From the NCBI GenBank assembly GCA_938002965.1, contig CALKZY010000007.1, positions 61,539 to 125,538 of the forward strand: a stretch of DNA of 64,000 nt, given 5' to 3'. A program made the translations under genes and the position numbers. Shown here in pieces: positions 35,410 to 43,781 of the stretch. The first letter of the stretch is position 1. The number at the start of each line of letters is the position of its first letter. The notes below the pieces were generated by a model. The model was not told where the DNA came from, did not search any database, and was given only the letters and a program-made list of their open reading frames with translations. This stretch comes from an uncultured Acidimicrobiales bacterium. GTDB taxonomy: Bacteria; Actinomycetota; Acidimicrobiia; Acidimicrobiales; SZUA-35.

Positions 35410-36287
35410 GCTGATTCTCTGCGATCGTCTTGCCAGGGTTGCATCATCCAACCCATGGTTTTGGTAAGAGCATCGGCCGCAGGCCTGATGGCCAACGAGT
35501 CGGTGCCGGGGAGAAGCGGGGGCAGGCTTAGCATCGACCGGGCCCAAGCGGGAAGTGACGCCACCGCTCCGGCGGCGATAACCCCGTACGGTCCCCGACT
35601 GGCTAGAGGCACCGGAGGAACTAGCAGAAACCGCAGGGTTTCTCGAACTTGTGGACCGCTGGAACATTCTGGTCGGAACGCCTCGATGGTTTCCGCCAGT
35701 TGTACGGCTGAACGAGGTGGTTCGTCGGAGCCGAGACGTAGTGCAATCTCGGCCATGTCATTCACATAGGAGTCCCGTTCGGCATCGGTGAGCTTGCCGT
35801 AGCCGTGCCGCTCGAATGCTGTCAGGAAGCTGTCGACTTCGGTGACGTGGACCCACAGCAGAAGGTGGGGATCGTTGGCCGAGTAGCTTCGACCGTCCGG
35901 TGCGGTTCCGGCCACTCGCTCGTGGACCCGCTTCACCATGGCGATCTGTTGCTCGGCCACCGCAGTTTTTCCGAAGGTTGTGGCCCCCACGAAACGGCCG
36001 GTGCGGTGCAGACGCCCCCAAGGGTCGTCGCGGTAGTCCGAATGCTCGTAGACGCCCGCCATGGCCAGTGGGTGCAGCGTCTGTAGCAGTAGCGCCCGCA
36101 GTCCGCCTATGAGCATGGCCGCATCGCCGTGGACCCTCCAGGCAGCGCTGCCAGGCCCGAACAGGCCCGAATCGGTATCATCGGCCACTTCGGCCGGTGT
36201 AAGGCCCTGATCCCCTGAAATGGCGGCTCTGAGGTAGTTGCTACCACGACGCTGGATGGCGCCTAGAATCTGATTGGCCGGATTCAC
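35406..36287 (-). CDS. DUF2236 / MpaB-like putative oxygenase
   Basis: 293 aa. The family (ER-bound oxygenase MpaB, related to the rubber oxygenase Lcp) binds b-type heme. Matching blocks are ALLLQTLHPLAMAGVYEHSDYRDDPWGRLHRTGRFVG and NDPHLLLWVHVTEVDSFLTAFERHG, in which HP and H(V/A)TEV carry the conserved heme-related His residues. The reaction in bacteria is mostly unknown. Start GTG 36287 has AGGAG 8 nt upstream. It is coupled to the MazG-like gene. Confidence 0.8.
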   Translation of the reverse strand: MNPANQILGAIQRRGSNYLRAAISGDQGLTPAEVADDTDSGLFGPGSAAWRVHGDAAMLIGGLRALLLQTLHPLAMAGVYEHSDYRDDPWGRLHRTGRFVGATTFGKTAVAEQQIAMVKRVHERVAGTAPDGRSYSANDPHLLLWVHVTEVDSFLTAFERHGYGKLTDAERDSYVNDMAEIALRLGSDEPPRSAVQLAETIEAFRPECSSGPQVRETLRFLLVPPVPLASRGPYGVIAAGAVASLPAWARSMLSLPPLLPGTDSLAIRPAADALTKTMGWMMQPWQDDRRESA

Positions 36288-36532
36288 TCTGAAATCTCCT
36301 GGCTACCCGTGGCGTAATGATATCGAAACTGCAACATAAGGCTCTAACGGGACCCCGTCGTGTGTGGATAACCGTGTACAAGGGCCGAATGTAGAGCAGT
36401 TGGGGCTATCACTGTTACGCCCCTACGAAGGGCTTCGGATGCGACCAGCAGGCAGGTGACGATTGTGCCGGTTGCTGGACAGGGACGATCTTTGGTAGGA
36501 AAATGGGTCTACACAACTTCACGGAGGCAAAT

Positions 36533-36781
36533 GTGGGTTTCATTGGTTCGATCATCGGAACACTGATTGTGGGTGCCATTGTTGGTTTCCTCGGTCGGGC
36601 GATTCTGCCGGGTGCGCAAGACATCGGTCTTGCTAAGACCGTTGGTCTAGGCGTGGTTTCGGCGTTCGTCGTCGGACTCATCCTCGGCAACGTGAACGCA
36701 ATCCTGGCCATTGTGGTCGGCGGCCTGGTTGCTGCCGGTCTGCTGTGGCTCGGCATCCGTCAGGGTTTCCTGAAGGCATAG
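36533..36781 (+). CDS. GlsB/YeaQ/YmgE-family small stress membrane protein
   Basis: 82 aa from GTG 36533, chosen because GGAGG lies 5 nt upstream and the protein then begins VGFIGSIIGTLIVGAIVGFLGR as in the family; ATG 36503 is possible but less typical. Three hydrophobic Gly-rich helices (GFIGSIIGTLIVGAIVGFL, GLGVVSAFVVGLILGNV, ILAIVVGGLVAAGLLWLGI). These proteins are linked to general stress responses, with no biochemical role known. A strong terminator follows. The 245 bp upstream of this start hold no other recognised gene. Confidence 0.78.
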   Translation: MGFIGSIIGTLIVGAIVGFLGRAILPGAQDIGLAKTVGLGVVSAFVVGLILGNVNAILAIVVGGLVAAGLLWLGIRQGFLKA

Positions 36782-36824
36782 TCGCCTTATTGCGGACTCA
36801 GCGTTTCCGAATCGAAAACGCGCA

Positions 36825-36858
36825 AAACGGTGGCCTTCGGGCCACCGTTTGTTGTTTT
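36825..36858 (+). terminator. Terminator between GlsB-like gene and tRNA-Pro (possibly bidirectional)
   Basis: An 11-bp perfect stem AAACGGTGGCC-TTCG-GGCCACCGTTT is followed by GTTGTTTT on the plus strand. On the minus strand the stem is followed by TGCGCGTTTT, so it could also end the tRNA-Pro transcript. Confidence 0.85.
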
Positions 36859-36890
36859 GCCGACATGAAACCGTCGGTCCATCTCAGTTG

Positions 36891-36964
36891 TCGGGTTGGG
36901 GAGATTTGAACTCCCGACCTCCTCGTCCCGAACGAGGCGCGCTACCAACCTGCGCCACAACCCG
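36891..36964 (-). tRNA. tRNA-Pro (CGG)
   Basis: 74 nt. Acceptor CGGGTTG/CAACCCG with discriminator A, D arm GCGCAGGTTGGTAGCGC, anticodon arm CTCGT-TCGGGAC-GAG with anticodon CGG, T arm with GTTCAAATC. The 3' CCA is not encoded (CAA follows). Confidence 0.95.
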
Positions 36965-36972
36965 TGGTCGGT

Positions 36973-37383
36973 CTAGCTTATCGCCGATTCCGCTTCCACG
37001 CCCTCGTGATAAGTGCCCCCGGCGAGAAGTTCTTTGGCTAGACGGCGAATCCGTAGTGAGTCGAGAGGTTTGATCAACCAACCGTCTGCTCGGGACTCCT
37101 GAGCGAGAAAAACGTCCACCGATCGATCGAGCAACAAAGCGACAGGGCGGGCGTCAAGTCGTTCCGCCCCTTCCTCCTGTCTGATAGCCAGACAAGCGGC
37201 TATGCCGCCCATGTTTCCGATTTGAAGATCGAGGATCACCAGGTCGGGGTTTGTCGCTTGAACGGCCGGGAGCACGTCCGAACCTTTGCGCACCCGTAGT
37301 ACGTCCGTTTCCTCGTTTGCCATGGCGGCATCAAGGTCAGCGGCGATGTTGTCGGAGTCGGTTGCCACGAGCACAGTTCTCAC
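36973..37383 (-). CDS. Stand-alone response regulator receiver-like protein
   Basis: 136 aa from GTG 37383, supported by a TACGAT box 7 nt upstream. The receiver fold is recognisable: TVLVATDSDNIAADLDAAM, then NPDLVILDLQIGNMGGIAACLAIRQ with the phospho-acceptor Asp in ILDLQIG, and WLIKPLDSLRIRRLAKELL with the conserved Lys. The acidic pair that normally follows beta-1 is replaced by T-D, and the Thr/Ser position is weak (VALLLDRS), so phosphorylation is uncertain. There is no output domain. It is divergent from the STAS gene. Confidence 0.75.
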   Translation of the reverse strand: MRTVLVATDSDNIAADLDAAMANEETDVLRVRKGSDVLPAVQATNPDLVILDLQIGNMGGIAACLAIRQEEGAERLDARPVALLLDRSVDVFLAQESRADGWLIKPLDSLRIRRLAKELLAGGTYHEGVEAESAIS

Positions 37384-37390
37384 GGCCCAA

Positions 37391-37396
37391 ATCGTA
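37391..37396 (-). promoter_or_regulatory. -10 box TACGAT for the receiver protein
   Basis: TACGAT on the minus strand, 7 nt from GTG 37383. Confidence 0.45.
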
Positions 37397-37514
37397 GCGG
37401 GAACGGCGGCCGGGCGGAACGGGGCCTGTCCGCTGCCTGCGGCGGGGTTGAGCACCGTTAGGCCTAGACTGGTGTTCTGGTTGGGTGCGACCGCGAAAGG
37501 GTATCGAAGCTCAC

Positions 37515-37868
37515 ATGCTCGAAATACACATCGAAGAGACCGAGAACTACACGCTCTGCCGTCCGTCGGGTGAACTCGACGCCTACACCGTTGGATCGTT
37601 TCGCGAAGCTCTGTCGAAGTTGGCCGGTGAGCGCCATCTCCTTATCGACCTGTCCGATGTTCCGTTCATGGACTCTGCCGGGCTCGGCGCCCTGATCGGT
37701 GGTATTCGCCGGGCTCGTGAAGCTGACGGGGCCGTGGCCGTGGCCTGCAGCCGGCCAGCGTTGACCCGACTTCTTCATACCACCGGCTTCGATCGCATCG
37801 TCCCGGTAACCGAGTCGGTCGAAGACGCCGAGGCTGCCCTCGGTGAAGCAACAGCCGAGGAAGACTGA
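37515..37868 (+). CDS. STAS-domain anti-sigma factor antagonist (SpoIIAA/RsbV-like)
   Basis: 117 aa from ATG 37515 (MLEIHIEETENYTLCRPSGELDAYT). STAS proteins bind anti-sigma kinases and release the sigma factor when unphosphorylated; the phosphorylated residue is the Ser in MDSAGLGALIGG, present here. The length is complete. No RsbW-like kinase is adjacent. A TAGACT box at 37465-37470 could be the promoter, giving a ~40-nt leader. The alternative GTG 37485 adds ten residues. Confidence 0.85.
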   Translation: MLEIHIEETENYTLCRPSGELDAYTVGSFREALSKLAGERHLLIDLSDVPFMDSAGLGALIGGIRRAREADGAVAVACSRPALTRLLHTTGFDRIVPVTESVEDAEAALGEATAEED

Positions 37869-37901
37869 ACAACGCCGCTCAGATGCGGCGCCTAGGCGCT
37901 G

Positions 37902-40025
37902 TTATGGCCGCCCGCTGAGATCTTCAGCCAGCTCGGCCAGGCCCTCCAGATCACGCACTGGATCCGCACGTTCGTGCAGCCATCGAATGGGAACGCGCTC
38001 GACGTCGGGTTGGCTGGTTGACCAAAGAGACCGCCGCACAACGTGGCGCTCAGCTGTCGCCAACCCGCCAAGCTGTTTCAGGTTGTCGGCCAGGGGACCG
38101 TCCGACTCGTCCCCGTCTTGTTCCGGCTCGCCGGCTGATGTCGAGAACGGAGTTGCCCGGTTGACGACGAGGAGATCGACTGGGCGCAGACGGTCAGTGA
38201 CCCGATCCATGATCCACGCCAGCTCGACCAGCGGTCCTCGGCGGGGTGAGACGACACCGATGACTGCGGCGTCGGCACCCAAGACGACGCTCAGTTCGTC
38301 GGCTCTGCGTCGGAAACCCTCGTCAAGGCCTTGAAATTCGGCGAAGAACGCCACTACGTCTTCCACCAGCCCTGCTCCGACCATCCGGCCAAGGACCCGC
38401 AACATAAGTTGACCTCCGGCTGAGACTCCCCGCAGGACGGCGTTGCCCGGTGAGAAGACCGACCGGTAGAGACGATGGTCGACAAATCGGGTCAGGCGAC
38501 CGGGGCTGTCGAGGAAGTCGACGGCGTGACGCGAGGGCGGAGTATCGACTACCACTACGTCGAAACGGTCGTCCTGGTGGAGTTGATAGAGCCGTTCGAC
38601 TGCCATGTATTCGTTTGTTCCCGACAACGAGTGGGCCAGATTCTTGAACAACCGGTTGCCGAGAATACGTTCAGCCTGGGCGGGGGAGGACGCTTCGGAT
38701 CTCACCACCTGTTCGAATGTCTCTGCTGGATCCAACATGGTGGCCCACAACTCACCCGACCCGAAGCGGCCGACGAGCGTCGGTTCATTGCCGAGTCCGC
38801 CGGTGTCGGCTTCGGGTAGGCCCAGCGCGTCGGCAAGTCGACGGGCTGGATCGATGGTCAATACGACAACCCTTTTGCCGCCTGAGGCAGTGGCCATGGC
38901 AACCGCCGCCGACACGGTGGTCTTCCCAACCCCGCCGGGCCCGAGGCAGAGCACTACCGGAGCATCCGGCAGCTCGGCCGGATCGGCTTCTGAATCCGCT
39001 TCTGTGTCTTGTTGGGCCTCGGCTGCGGACACGGTTAGGCCGACGCCTAGCCCGGAGAACTCGCCTCCGCTGTTGAGGCTGGCCGCCTGCTCATCGAGTT
39101 GGGCGGCCAGGGACGCAATATCGTCCAGACCGAGGCCTGGACGGAAGACGTAGGGGGCCACCATCGTTGGGAGAGCCAACTCGTCGGCCAGCCGGGTGAT
39201 CTGGCCCTGTTGGCTTTCCTGGCGTTGCAACCGGAAGCGAGCAGCCTGGTGGAGCGCAATATTGGACTTGGGGTCAACCGCATCGGCCAGGCCGGGGATC
39301 TCCGGCCAAACACCGTTTATCACCAGCGGACCAAGTTGTACACCGACCCGGTCTTCGATGGCGTACGCCGTTTCCACTGTTTCAGTAATCGGGGTTTCCT
39401 CCGCAAGAGTAACCAGGAGAACCTGGCAGCGGGTCTCGTCGGCCAACATGGCCAGAACCTGGTCGGCCTGGTCGCGTATGGGGCCGGAGTCAGCAGAGTC
39501 CGCCATTGCGGCGGGTGAGGTTAGGAATGACAGAGCATGGCCCGATGCCGGGGCGTCGACGATGATCAGATCGGCGGCCCCTGCTTCCTCCATCTGTCGT
39601 ATCTTGCCCAGCGTTACCAAATCCCGAATGCCGGGTGCCGCTGTTGCCACCACTTCGACGGCACTGGTTTTCGTGAAGCGTTTCACCACCGGCCCCAAAC
39701 CGGCACGGCCCAAGTAGTCGGCTAGGGCGTCGTCGGGCCGCAGTTGCATCAGATCCAGGCGACCCCAGTCGGCATCTTTGAAATACCGATCTCTATCGGC
39801 GGAGGTCAAAGTCTCCGTGTCGACCGCCTGAGGGTCGAGCCCGAGTTTGTCGACGCCGAAAGTCGGCCCTAACCCGCTGTATCCTTCCAGAGCGATTAGC
39901 ATCACGTGACATCCGCCAGAAGCGGCCGCGACGGCCAGTGCGGACCCTACCGTGGTCTTTCCAACCCCGCCTTTACCGGCAACAACGAGGACATTGGATG
40001 CGGCGAAGAAGTCGGTTGAAGTCAC
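37902..40025 (-). CDS. Fused double ArsA/Get3-like ATPase
   Basis: 707 aa from GTG 40025. Two complete deviant-Walker ATPase domains lie in one chain: LVVAGKGGVGKTTVGSALA near residue 15 and LCLGPGGVGKTTVSAAVA near 360. Each has the intradimer Walker A Lys. Matching A-type switch blocks are VDAPASGHALSFL in domain 1 and VVDTPPSRHAVDFLDSP in domain 2. ArsA/Get3 proteins couple ATP hydrolysis to metalloid export or tail-anchored protein targeting. In mycobacteria two separate ArsA-like genes sit beside whiB4; here they are fused and a WhiB gene is 1.6 kb away. An acidic linker joins the domains. A TAGCCT box lies 8 nt upstream of the GTG. Confidence 0.87.
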   Translation of the reverse strand: MTSTDFFAASNVLVVAGKGGVGKTTVGSALAVAAASGGCHVMLIALEGYSGLGPTFGVDKLGLDPQAVDTETLTSADRDRYFKDADWGRLDLMQLRPDDALADYLGRAGLGPVVKRFTKTSAVEVVATAAPGIRDLVTLGKIRQMEEAGAADLIIVDAPASGHALSFLTSPAAMADSADSGPIRDQADQVLAMLADETRCQVLLVTLAEETPITETVETAYAIEDRVGVQLGPLVINGVWPEIPGLADAVDPKSNIALHQAARFRLQRQESQQGQITRLADELALPTMVAPYVFRPGLGLDDIASLAAQLDEQAASLNSGGEFSGLGVGLTVSAAEAQQDTEADSEADPAELPDAPVVLCLGPGGVGKTTVSAAVAMATASGGKRVVVLTIDPARRLADALGLPEADTGGLGNEPTLVGRFGSGELWATMLDPAETFEQVVRSEASSPAQAERILGNRLFKNLAHSLSGTNEYMAVERLYQLHQDDRFDVVVVDTPPSRHAVDFLDSPGRLTRFVDHRLYRSVFSPGNAVLRGVSAGGQLMLRVLGRMVGAGLVEDVVAFFAEFQGLDEGFRRRADELSVVLGADAAVIGVVSPRRGPLVELAWIMDRVTDRLRPVDLLVVNRATPFSTSAGEPEQDGDESDGPLADNLKQLGGLATAERHVVRRSLWSTSQPDVERVPIRWLHERADPVRDLEGLAELAEDLSGRP

Positions 40026-41476
40026 CAATCAAGAGGCTACTGGCTGGCGAACGCTCATTTGGCCGGTCGCTGTTCAGGTCTGACCCGACCGTCGGTGGCC
40101 GTCGCCCCATATCGGTTCGTTTGGCGGCCTCTGTAGCGGCGCTGGTGACGTTGGCTGTCCTGGTGCTGGCCCCGATCGCCCCGGCTGCTGCACAGGTCAC
40201 CGGTCAAGACAGCTCTGACAGCGGCTCGGTAGATGACCTTGACGCCTGCCCCGAGGATCTTGAAACAATCTCATCGGTTAGCAGCGAGGTGCGAGTAGTC
40301 AAAGTCGCCGGACTCCTTGATCCAGTGGTTCGTGGCTACATTCTTGACGAATTGGACGCGGCAGAAGAAGCTGTGCGATCGGGCTCGGAGGTCATCGGCT
40401 TGATCCTTTGGGTCAACAGCCGGGGATCGGTTCTTTCCGACGCCGACTACGTTTCGCTGGCCGGCCGTCTCCGGAACTCTGACATTCCGGTGGCGTTGTG
40501 GGTCGGCCAGGCCGGCTCCGCCGCCTTGGGCGGCACGGCTGAGTTGGCGACGGTGGCAGAGCTGGTGGCCGTCACCCCGAACTCATCGATTGGGGCGACC
40601 GGCGAACGTAGGCTGCCTGCCGAATGGGGTGAGCCCTTCGGAGAAGCCTCGGATCGAATGGAGACCGCAGTCTTTTCGGCCGAGGAGGCTGTGCAAGCCG
40701 GCTTTGCCGTGTCGCCATTGTCCGACACGGTCTCGATTGGCTCGTTCGCCACGCTCCTCGACGGTTTCGAGGTCGTTCGTTGCCTCGATGACGGCTCGAT
40801 TGTCACCGTGCCCACGTCACAGGCCAGATTGTCCGGCCTACCGCTCCTCTCGCAGTTCTTCCACACAGTGGCCAGTCCCGAGGTGGCGTACCTCTTCTTC
40901 ACCATGGGCATGGCCATCTTGGTCTTCGAGCTGTTCGTTGCCGGAGTCGGCATTGCCGGCGTTCTCGGCGCCGGCTTGATGATTATGGGCGGCTACGGGC
41001 TCGGCTCACTACCGGTGCGATGGTGGGCGGTAGTCCTGCTGATTCTCGCCATGTTCTATCTCGCTGTTGACATTCAGACCAACGTTCCCCGCTACTACAC
41101 GATTGTCGGAATTGCGGTGTTTATCATCGGAACCTGGTTCCTCTACGACGGTGTCACCATGTCGTGGATCACCGGCCTGGCCGTCATCATTGGCATGCTC
41201 CTGTACGCCTATACCGGGATGCCGTCCATGGTCCGCACAAGGTTCTCAACGCCTACGATCGGTCGCCGGTGGATGATCGGTGAAGTTGGAGAGGCGCTCA
41301 GCAGCGTCGACCCTGAGGGCACGGTCAAGATTCGTGATGTCCCGTGGCGGGCAATTACCAATCGGGCTACTCCTGTTGAGGCAGGAGGCTCGGTCCGCGT
41401 AGTCGGTATCGACCGGCTACTGCTCGAAGTTGAACCTGAAGAGGGCGGCGCCAAGGACTATCGCACCGGTCGCTGA
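39998..41476 (+). CDS. NfeD-family membrane protein with ClpP-like domain
   Basis: 492 aa from ATG 39998; the start overlaps the 5' end of the ArsA gene antisense by 28 bp, and a later TTG at 40121 is possible. A signal peptide (LAASVAALVTLAVLVLAPIAPAAAQ) is followed by an NfeD1b ClpP/SppA-like domain (VRVVKVAGLLDPVVRGYILDELDAAEEAV, LILWVNSRGSVLSD), four or five TM helices from ~residue 300 and a C-terminal OB domain (IGEVGEALSSVDPEGTVKI). The usual Ser in SGARAASAG reads AGSAALGGT, so proteolysis is doubtful. NfeD proteins work with slipin/flotillin in membrane quality control; no slipin gene is in the window. Confidence 0.8.
   Translation: MRRRSRLKSPIKRLLAGERSFGRSLFRSDPTVGGRRPISVRLAASVAALVTLAVLVLAPIAPAAAQVTGQDSSDSGSVDDLDACPEDLETISSVSSEVRVVKVAGLLDPVVRGYILDELDAAEEAVRSGSEVIGLILWVNSRGSVLSDADYVSLAGRLRNSDIPVALWVGQAGSAALGGTAELATVAELVAVTPNSSIGATGERRLPAEWGEPFGEASDRMETAVFSAEEAVQAGFAVSPLSDTVSIGSFATLLDGFEVVRCLDDGSIVTVPTSQARLSGLPLLSQFFHTVASPEVAYLFFTMGMAILVFELFVAGVGIAGVLGAGLMIMGGYGLGSLPVRWWAVVLLILAMFYLAVDIQTNVPRYYTIVGIAVFIIGTWFLYDGVTMSWITGLAVIIGMLLYAYTGMPSMVRTRFSTPTIGRRWMIGEVGEALSSVDPEGTVKIRDVPWRAITNRATPVEAGGSVRVVGIDRLLLEVEPEEGGAKDYRTGR
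40034..40039 (-). promoter_or_regulatory. -10 box TAGCCT for the ArsA-like gene
   Basis: TAGCCT on the minus strand, 8 nt from GTG 40025; it lies inside the N-terminal codons of the antisense NfeD gene. Confidence 0.4.
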
Positions 41477-41575
41477 ACGGCTCTGCCGTACACCCCCCCC
41501 CGGTTGGCAAAAACCGAGTTAACGACGTTTGTCGATGGTTGTTGTTTGCGTCGGCCTGGGTAGATTGCGGGAATA

Positions 41576-41634
41576 CGTTACGGTGTATACAGTCTCGTTA
41601 CAAACATGCAGCGCAGATGCATAGTTTCGTAACG
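41576..41634. promoter_or_regulatory. whiB upstream region with repeated CGTTAC/GTAACG elements
   Basis: CGTTAC occurs at 41576 and 41596 (20 bp apart) and its inverse GTAACG at 41629, the last inside the near-palindrome TTCGTAACGAA. TATACA/TACAGT (41586-41593) is a plausible -10 box. Together they look like binding sites for a dimeric regulator of whiB. Confidence 0.4.
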
Positions 41635-41656
41635 AACGTTCCGGGGGGACCAACGC

Positions 41657-41956
41657 ATGCTGAAGATTCATCCCAACTCGGCGACCGGAAGTTCGCCTGA
41701 CAAGGCTGATCTGAGCTGGCAGGATCGAGGGGCCTGCAAGGGCCCTTGCCAGGCCATCTTCTTTCCGCCGCCCAGGTTGGAACGTAGAACCGATCGCCGC
41801 CTTCGGGAAGCTCGGGCCAAGGAGATTTGTGGAGCCTGCTCGGTTCAGGAGACGTGCCTGACCTACGCCATGGACATTTCCGAGCAGCACGGGATCTGGG
41901 GTGGACTGACCGCCCGCGAGCGTCGTGCGCTGAAATCGAAGCGAGTGAAGCGCTAG
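41657..41956 (+). CDS. WhiB-family iron-sulfur transcriptional regulator
   Basis: 99 aa. Wbl proteins are actinobacteria-specific and hold a [4Fe-4S] cluster through four Cys. Here C27 and C58-x2-C61-x5-C67 (ICGACSVQETC) form the ligand set, with an additional C31. GIWGG (79-83) is the beta-turn motif, and the tail TARERRALKSKRVKR is the basic DNA-contact region. GGGGGGACC precedes the ATG as a ribosome binding site. The upstream region is unusually AT-rich with repeats. Placed near the ArsA-like ATPase, reminiscent of mycobacterial whiB4, but I cannot assign the subclass. Confidence 0.92.
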   Translation: MLKIHPNSATGSSPDKADLSWQDRGACKGPCQAIFFPPPRLERRTDRRLREARAKEICGACSVQETCLTYAMDISEQHGIWGGLTARERRALKSKRVKR

Positions 41957-41960
41957 ACGT

Positions 41961-43781
41961 CTAAAGACGGGGGCCGGCGATTCGCAGGTCGTCGCGTCGC
42001 CGAGTCATGCCGTTGCCGTCCATGTAGGACAGCAAAGCGAGCACGTACTTTCGGCTTGTGTCCAGCAGGTCGCGGATCTCGGCCACGGTAAGGCCGTCGG
42101 GCTGCGTCTCGAACGCGGTTGACACCAAGCGGCGTGCCTCGGCCAAGGCCGATTGCGCGAAGTAGATTCCCTCGGACTCGATGATCAGATCCCGACGCAC
42201 GAGTTGGCGGACCTCATCTTTGGGGATGCCGTCGGCCCCAGGCGGGGAGAACGGTTCGGCGGCCAGTGCTTTGACCCACGGATGGTCGGCTAGGGGATCG
42301 ACAACCGGGCCAATGGTGGCCCGTCCGTTCTCGATGCGGATTCCCTCGATGGTGGCCAGCGCTGCCCGTTGCCGGTCATCCAGCGTGGCTACGTCCAGGC
42401 CAAGACCGCCAGCGTTGTCGACCTCTTCGGCCAGCGACACGACCATGGTCTCCAAGAGCTGCGGGTCAACAATCCAGTTGCCGACGGTTGGAGCCAGCGT
42501 GCGGCCGGTGAGGCGAGCGAGGCGGTCAACGTCGACCCAGCCTCGTTCGGAAACTGTTCGAGCCACCGCCAGATCGGGGGCTGCCTTTGAGGCCGGCACA
42601 ATGGGGTCGACGTCGAGAATCCGGCCACCGCCGACGGTTTCGTGGCGGCCGCTCTCTCGAAGCACGAACCTGTCGCCGGGGACAAGAAGAAGCGACCGGT
42701 CGAAGTACAGGCGAACAGTGCCACTGTCACCGGGAGCCAATTCGGTTGCCCCCAATACCCGCATCCGCAGCGGTACTTCGGCTGCGCCGATGTAGGCGAC
42801 GTAGGCTCCACGTCGTCCGACGGAGTGACTGAGCCCGGAAAGCACAGTCAGGTTGGCGTCGCTCTGGGTGGTTCGATGCCAACGGGACCCGTCGACCAGA
42901 ACGTATCCACGTTCGACGTCGTTGTGGCCGATACCGACCAGGTTGACCGCCACCCTGGCGGCGGGTTCGATGGTGTCCAACTCCTGATAGTGATTCTGTA
43001 GACCACGGATGCGAACCTGATGCTCATGGCCGTTTCCGGCCAAGGTCAGCTCGTCTCCAACCTGTAGAGAGGCTCCGGTCAACGTTCCGGTGACCACGGT
43101 GCCTGCTCCGGTAGGGGCGAACGCTCGGTCAACCCATAGCCGCGGAGTGCGTCGGTGCGGTCGGGCCTGAGCGTCGGCCCAGTCGGTCTCGTCGTCGGTC
43201 TGGATGGCTTCAGCGGCTGTTACATCAGAGACTGTGACATCAGAGGCTGTTACATCAGCAACTGTTACATCAGCAATCATTGCGTCTAGAGCCTCACGGA
43301 GGTCGTCCATTCCGGTGCCGTTTGGTCCTTCGAGCGCTGCAACCTCCATGACCGGAGCGTCGGCCAGGAAGCTGCCTTCCAGGTGCTCCTCGAGATCCAG
43401 CAACGCCAGTTCCAGCAGTTCATCATCGACCTGGTCGACCTTGGTGAGCACTACCAGTCCTTGGCTGATGCCAAGAAGCTTGAGGATCTGAAGATGCTCC
43501 TCGGATTGAGGTTTCCATCCTTCGGTTGCGGCCACCACGAACAGGCAGGCGTCGACCGCTCCGACTCCGGCCAGCATGTTGCGAAGGAACCGCACGTGTC
43601 CGGGAACGTCGACCAGCGAGAGATGCCGACCGGAGGGAAGAGTGCAGTGGGCGAAGCCCAAGTCGATAGTGAGTCCCCGCTCCTTCTCCTCGTCGAGGCG
43701 GTCGGGATCGGTACCCGTCAGCGACTTCACCAGCGTCGACTTGCCGTGATCGACGTGCCCGGCAGTGGCTATGACCGTCAT
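41961..43781 (-). CDS. selB: Selenocysteine-specific translation elongation factor SelB
   Basis: 606 aa. A GTPase that delivers Sec-tRNA to UGA codons with a SECIS element. G motifs: GHVDHGKS (8-15), DVPGHVRF, TKVD. Domain II/III segments follow (VVTGTLTGASLQVGDELTL; GYVLVDGSRWHRT), and the C-terminal winged helices end with SRKYVLALLSYMDGNGMTRRRDDLRI, the mRNA-binding module. An unusual DVTVADVTASDVTVSDVTA stretch after domain I is encoded by a short tandem repeat. The start overlaps the selA stop by ATGA. Confidence 0.93.
   Translation of the reverse strand: MTVIATAGHVDHGKSTLVKSLTGTDPDRLDEEKERGLTIDLGFAHCTLPSGRHLSLVDVPGHVRFLRNMLAGVGAVDACLFVVAATEGWKPQSEEHLQILKLLGISQGLVVLTKVDQVDDELLELALLDLEEHLEGSFLADAPVMEVAALEGPNGTGMDDLREALDAMIADVTVADVTASDVTVSDVTAAEAIQTDDETDWADAQARPHRRTPRLWVDRAFAPTGAGTVVTGTLTGASLQVGDELTLAGNGHEHQVRIRGLQNHYQELDTIEPAARVAVNLVGIGHNDVERGYVLVDGSRWHRTTQSDANLTVLSGLSHSVGRRGAYVAYIGAAEVPLRMRVLGATELAPGDSGTVRLYFDRSLLLVPGDRFVLRESGRHETVGGGRILDVDPIVPASKAAPDLAVARTVSERGWVDVDRLARLTGRTLAPTVGNWIVDPQLLETMVVSLAEEVDNAGGLGLDVATLDDRQRAALATIEGIRIENGRATIGPVVDPLADHPWVKALAAEPFSPPGADGIPKDEVRQLVRRDLIIESEGIYFAQSALAEARRLVSTAFETQPDGLTVAEIRDLLDTSRKYVLALLSYMDGNGMTRRRDDLRIAGPRL
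43216..43275 (-). repeat. 15-bp minisatellite (four units) in the selB linker
   Basis: On the plus strand, units GCTGTTACATCAGAG, ACTGTGACATCAGAG, GCTGTTACATCAGCA and ACTGTTACATCAGCA lie head to tail; alternation suggests duplication of a 30-bp block. In-frame, it adds 20 residues of D-V-T-x-x between the GTPase domain and domain II. Confidence 0.85.

Noticed and set aside
35410-35667. 86-aa N-terminal extension of the MazG-like protein
   Set aside because: It is the other-frame shadow of the DUF2236 gene; GTG 35409 overlaps that gene's stop in the usual GTGA way.
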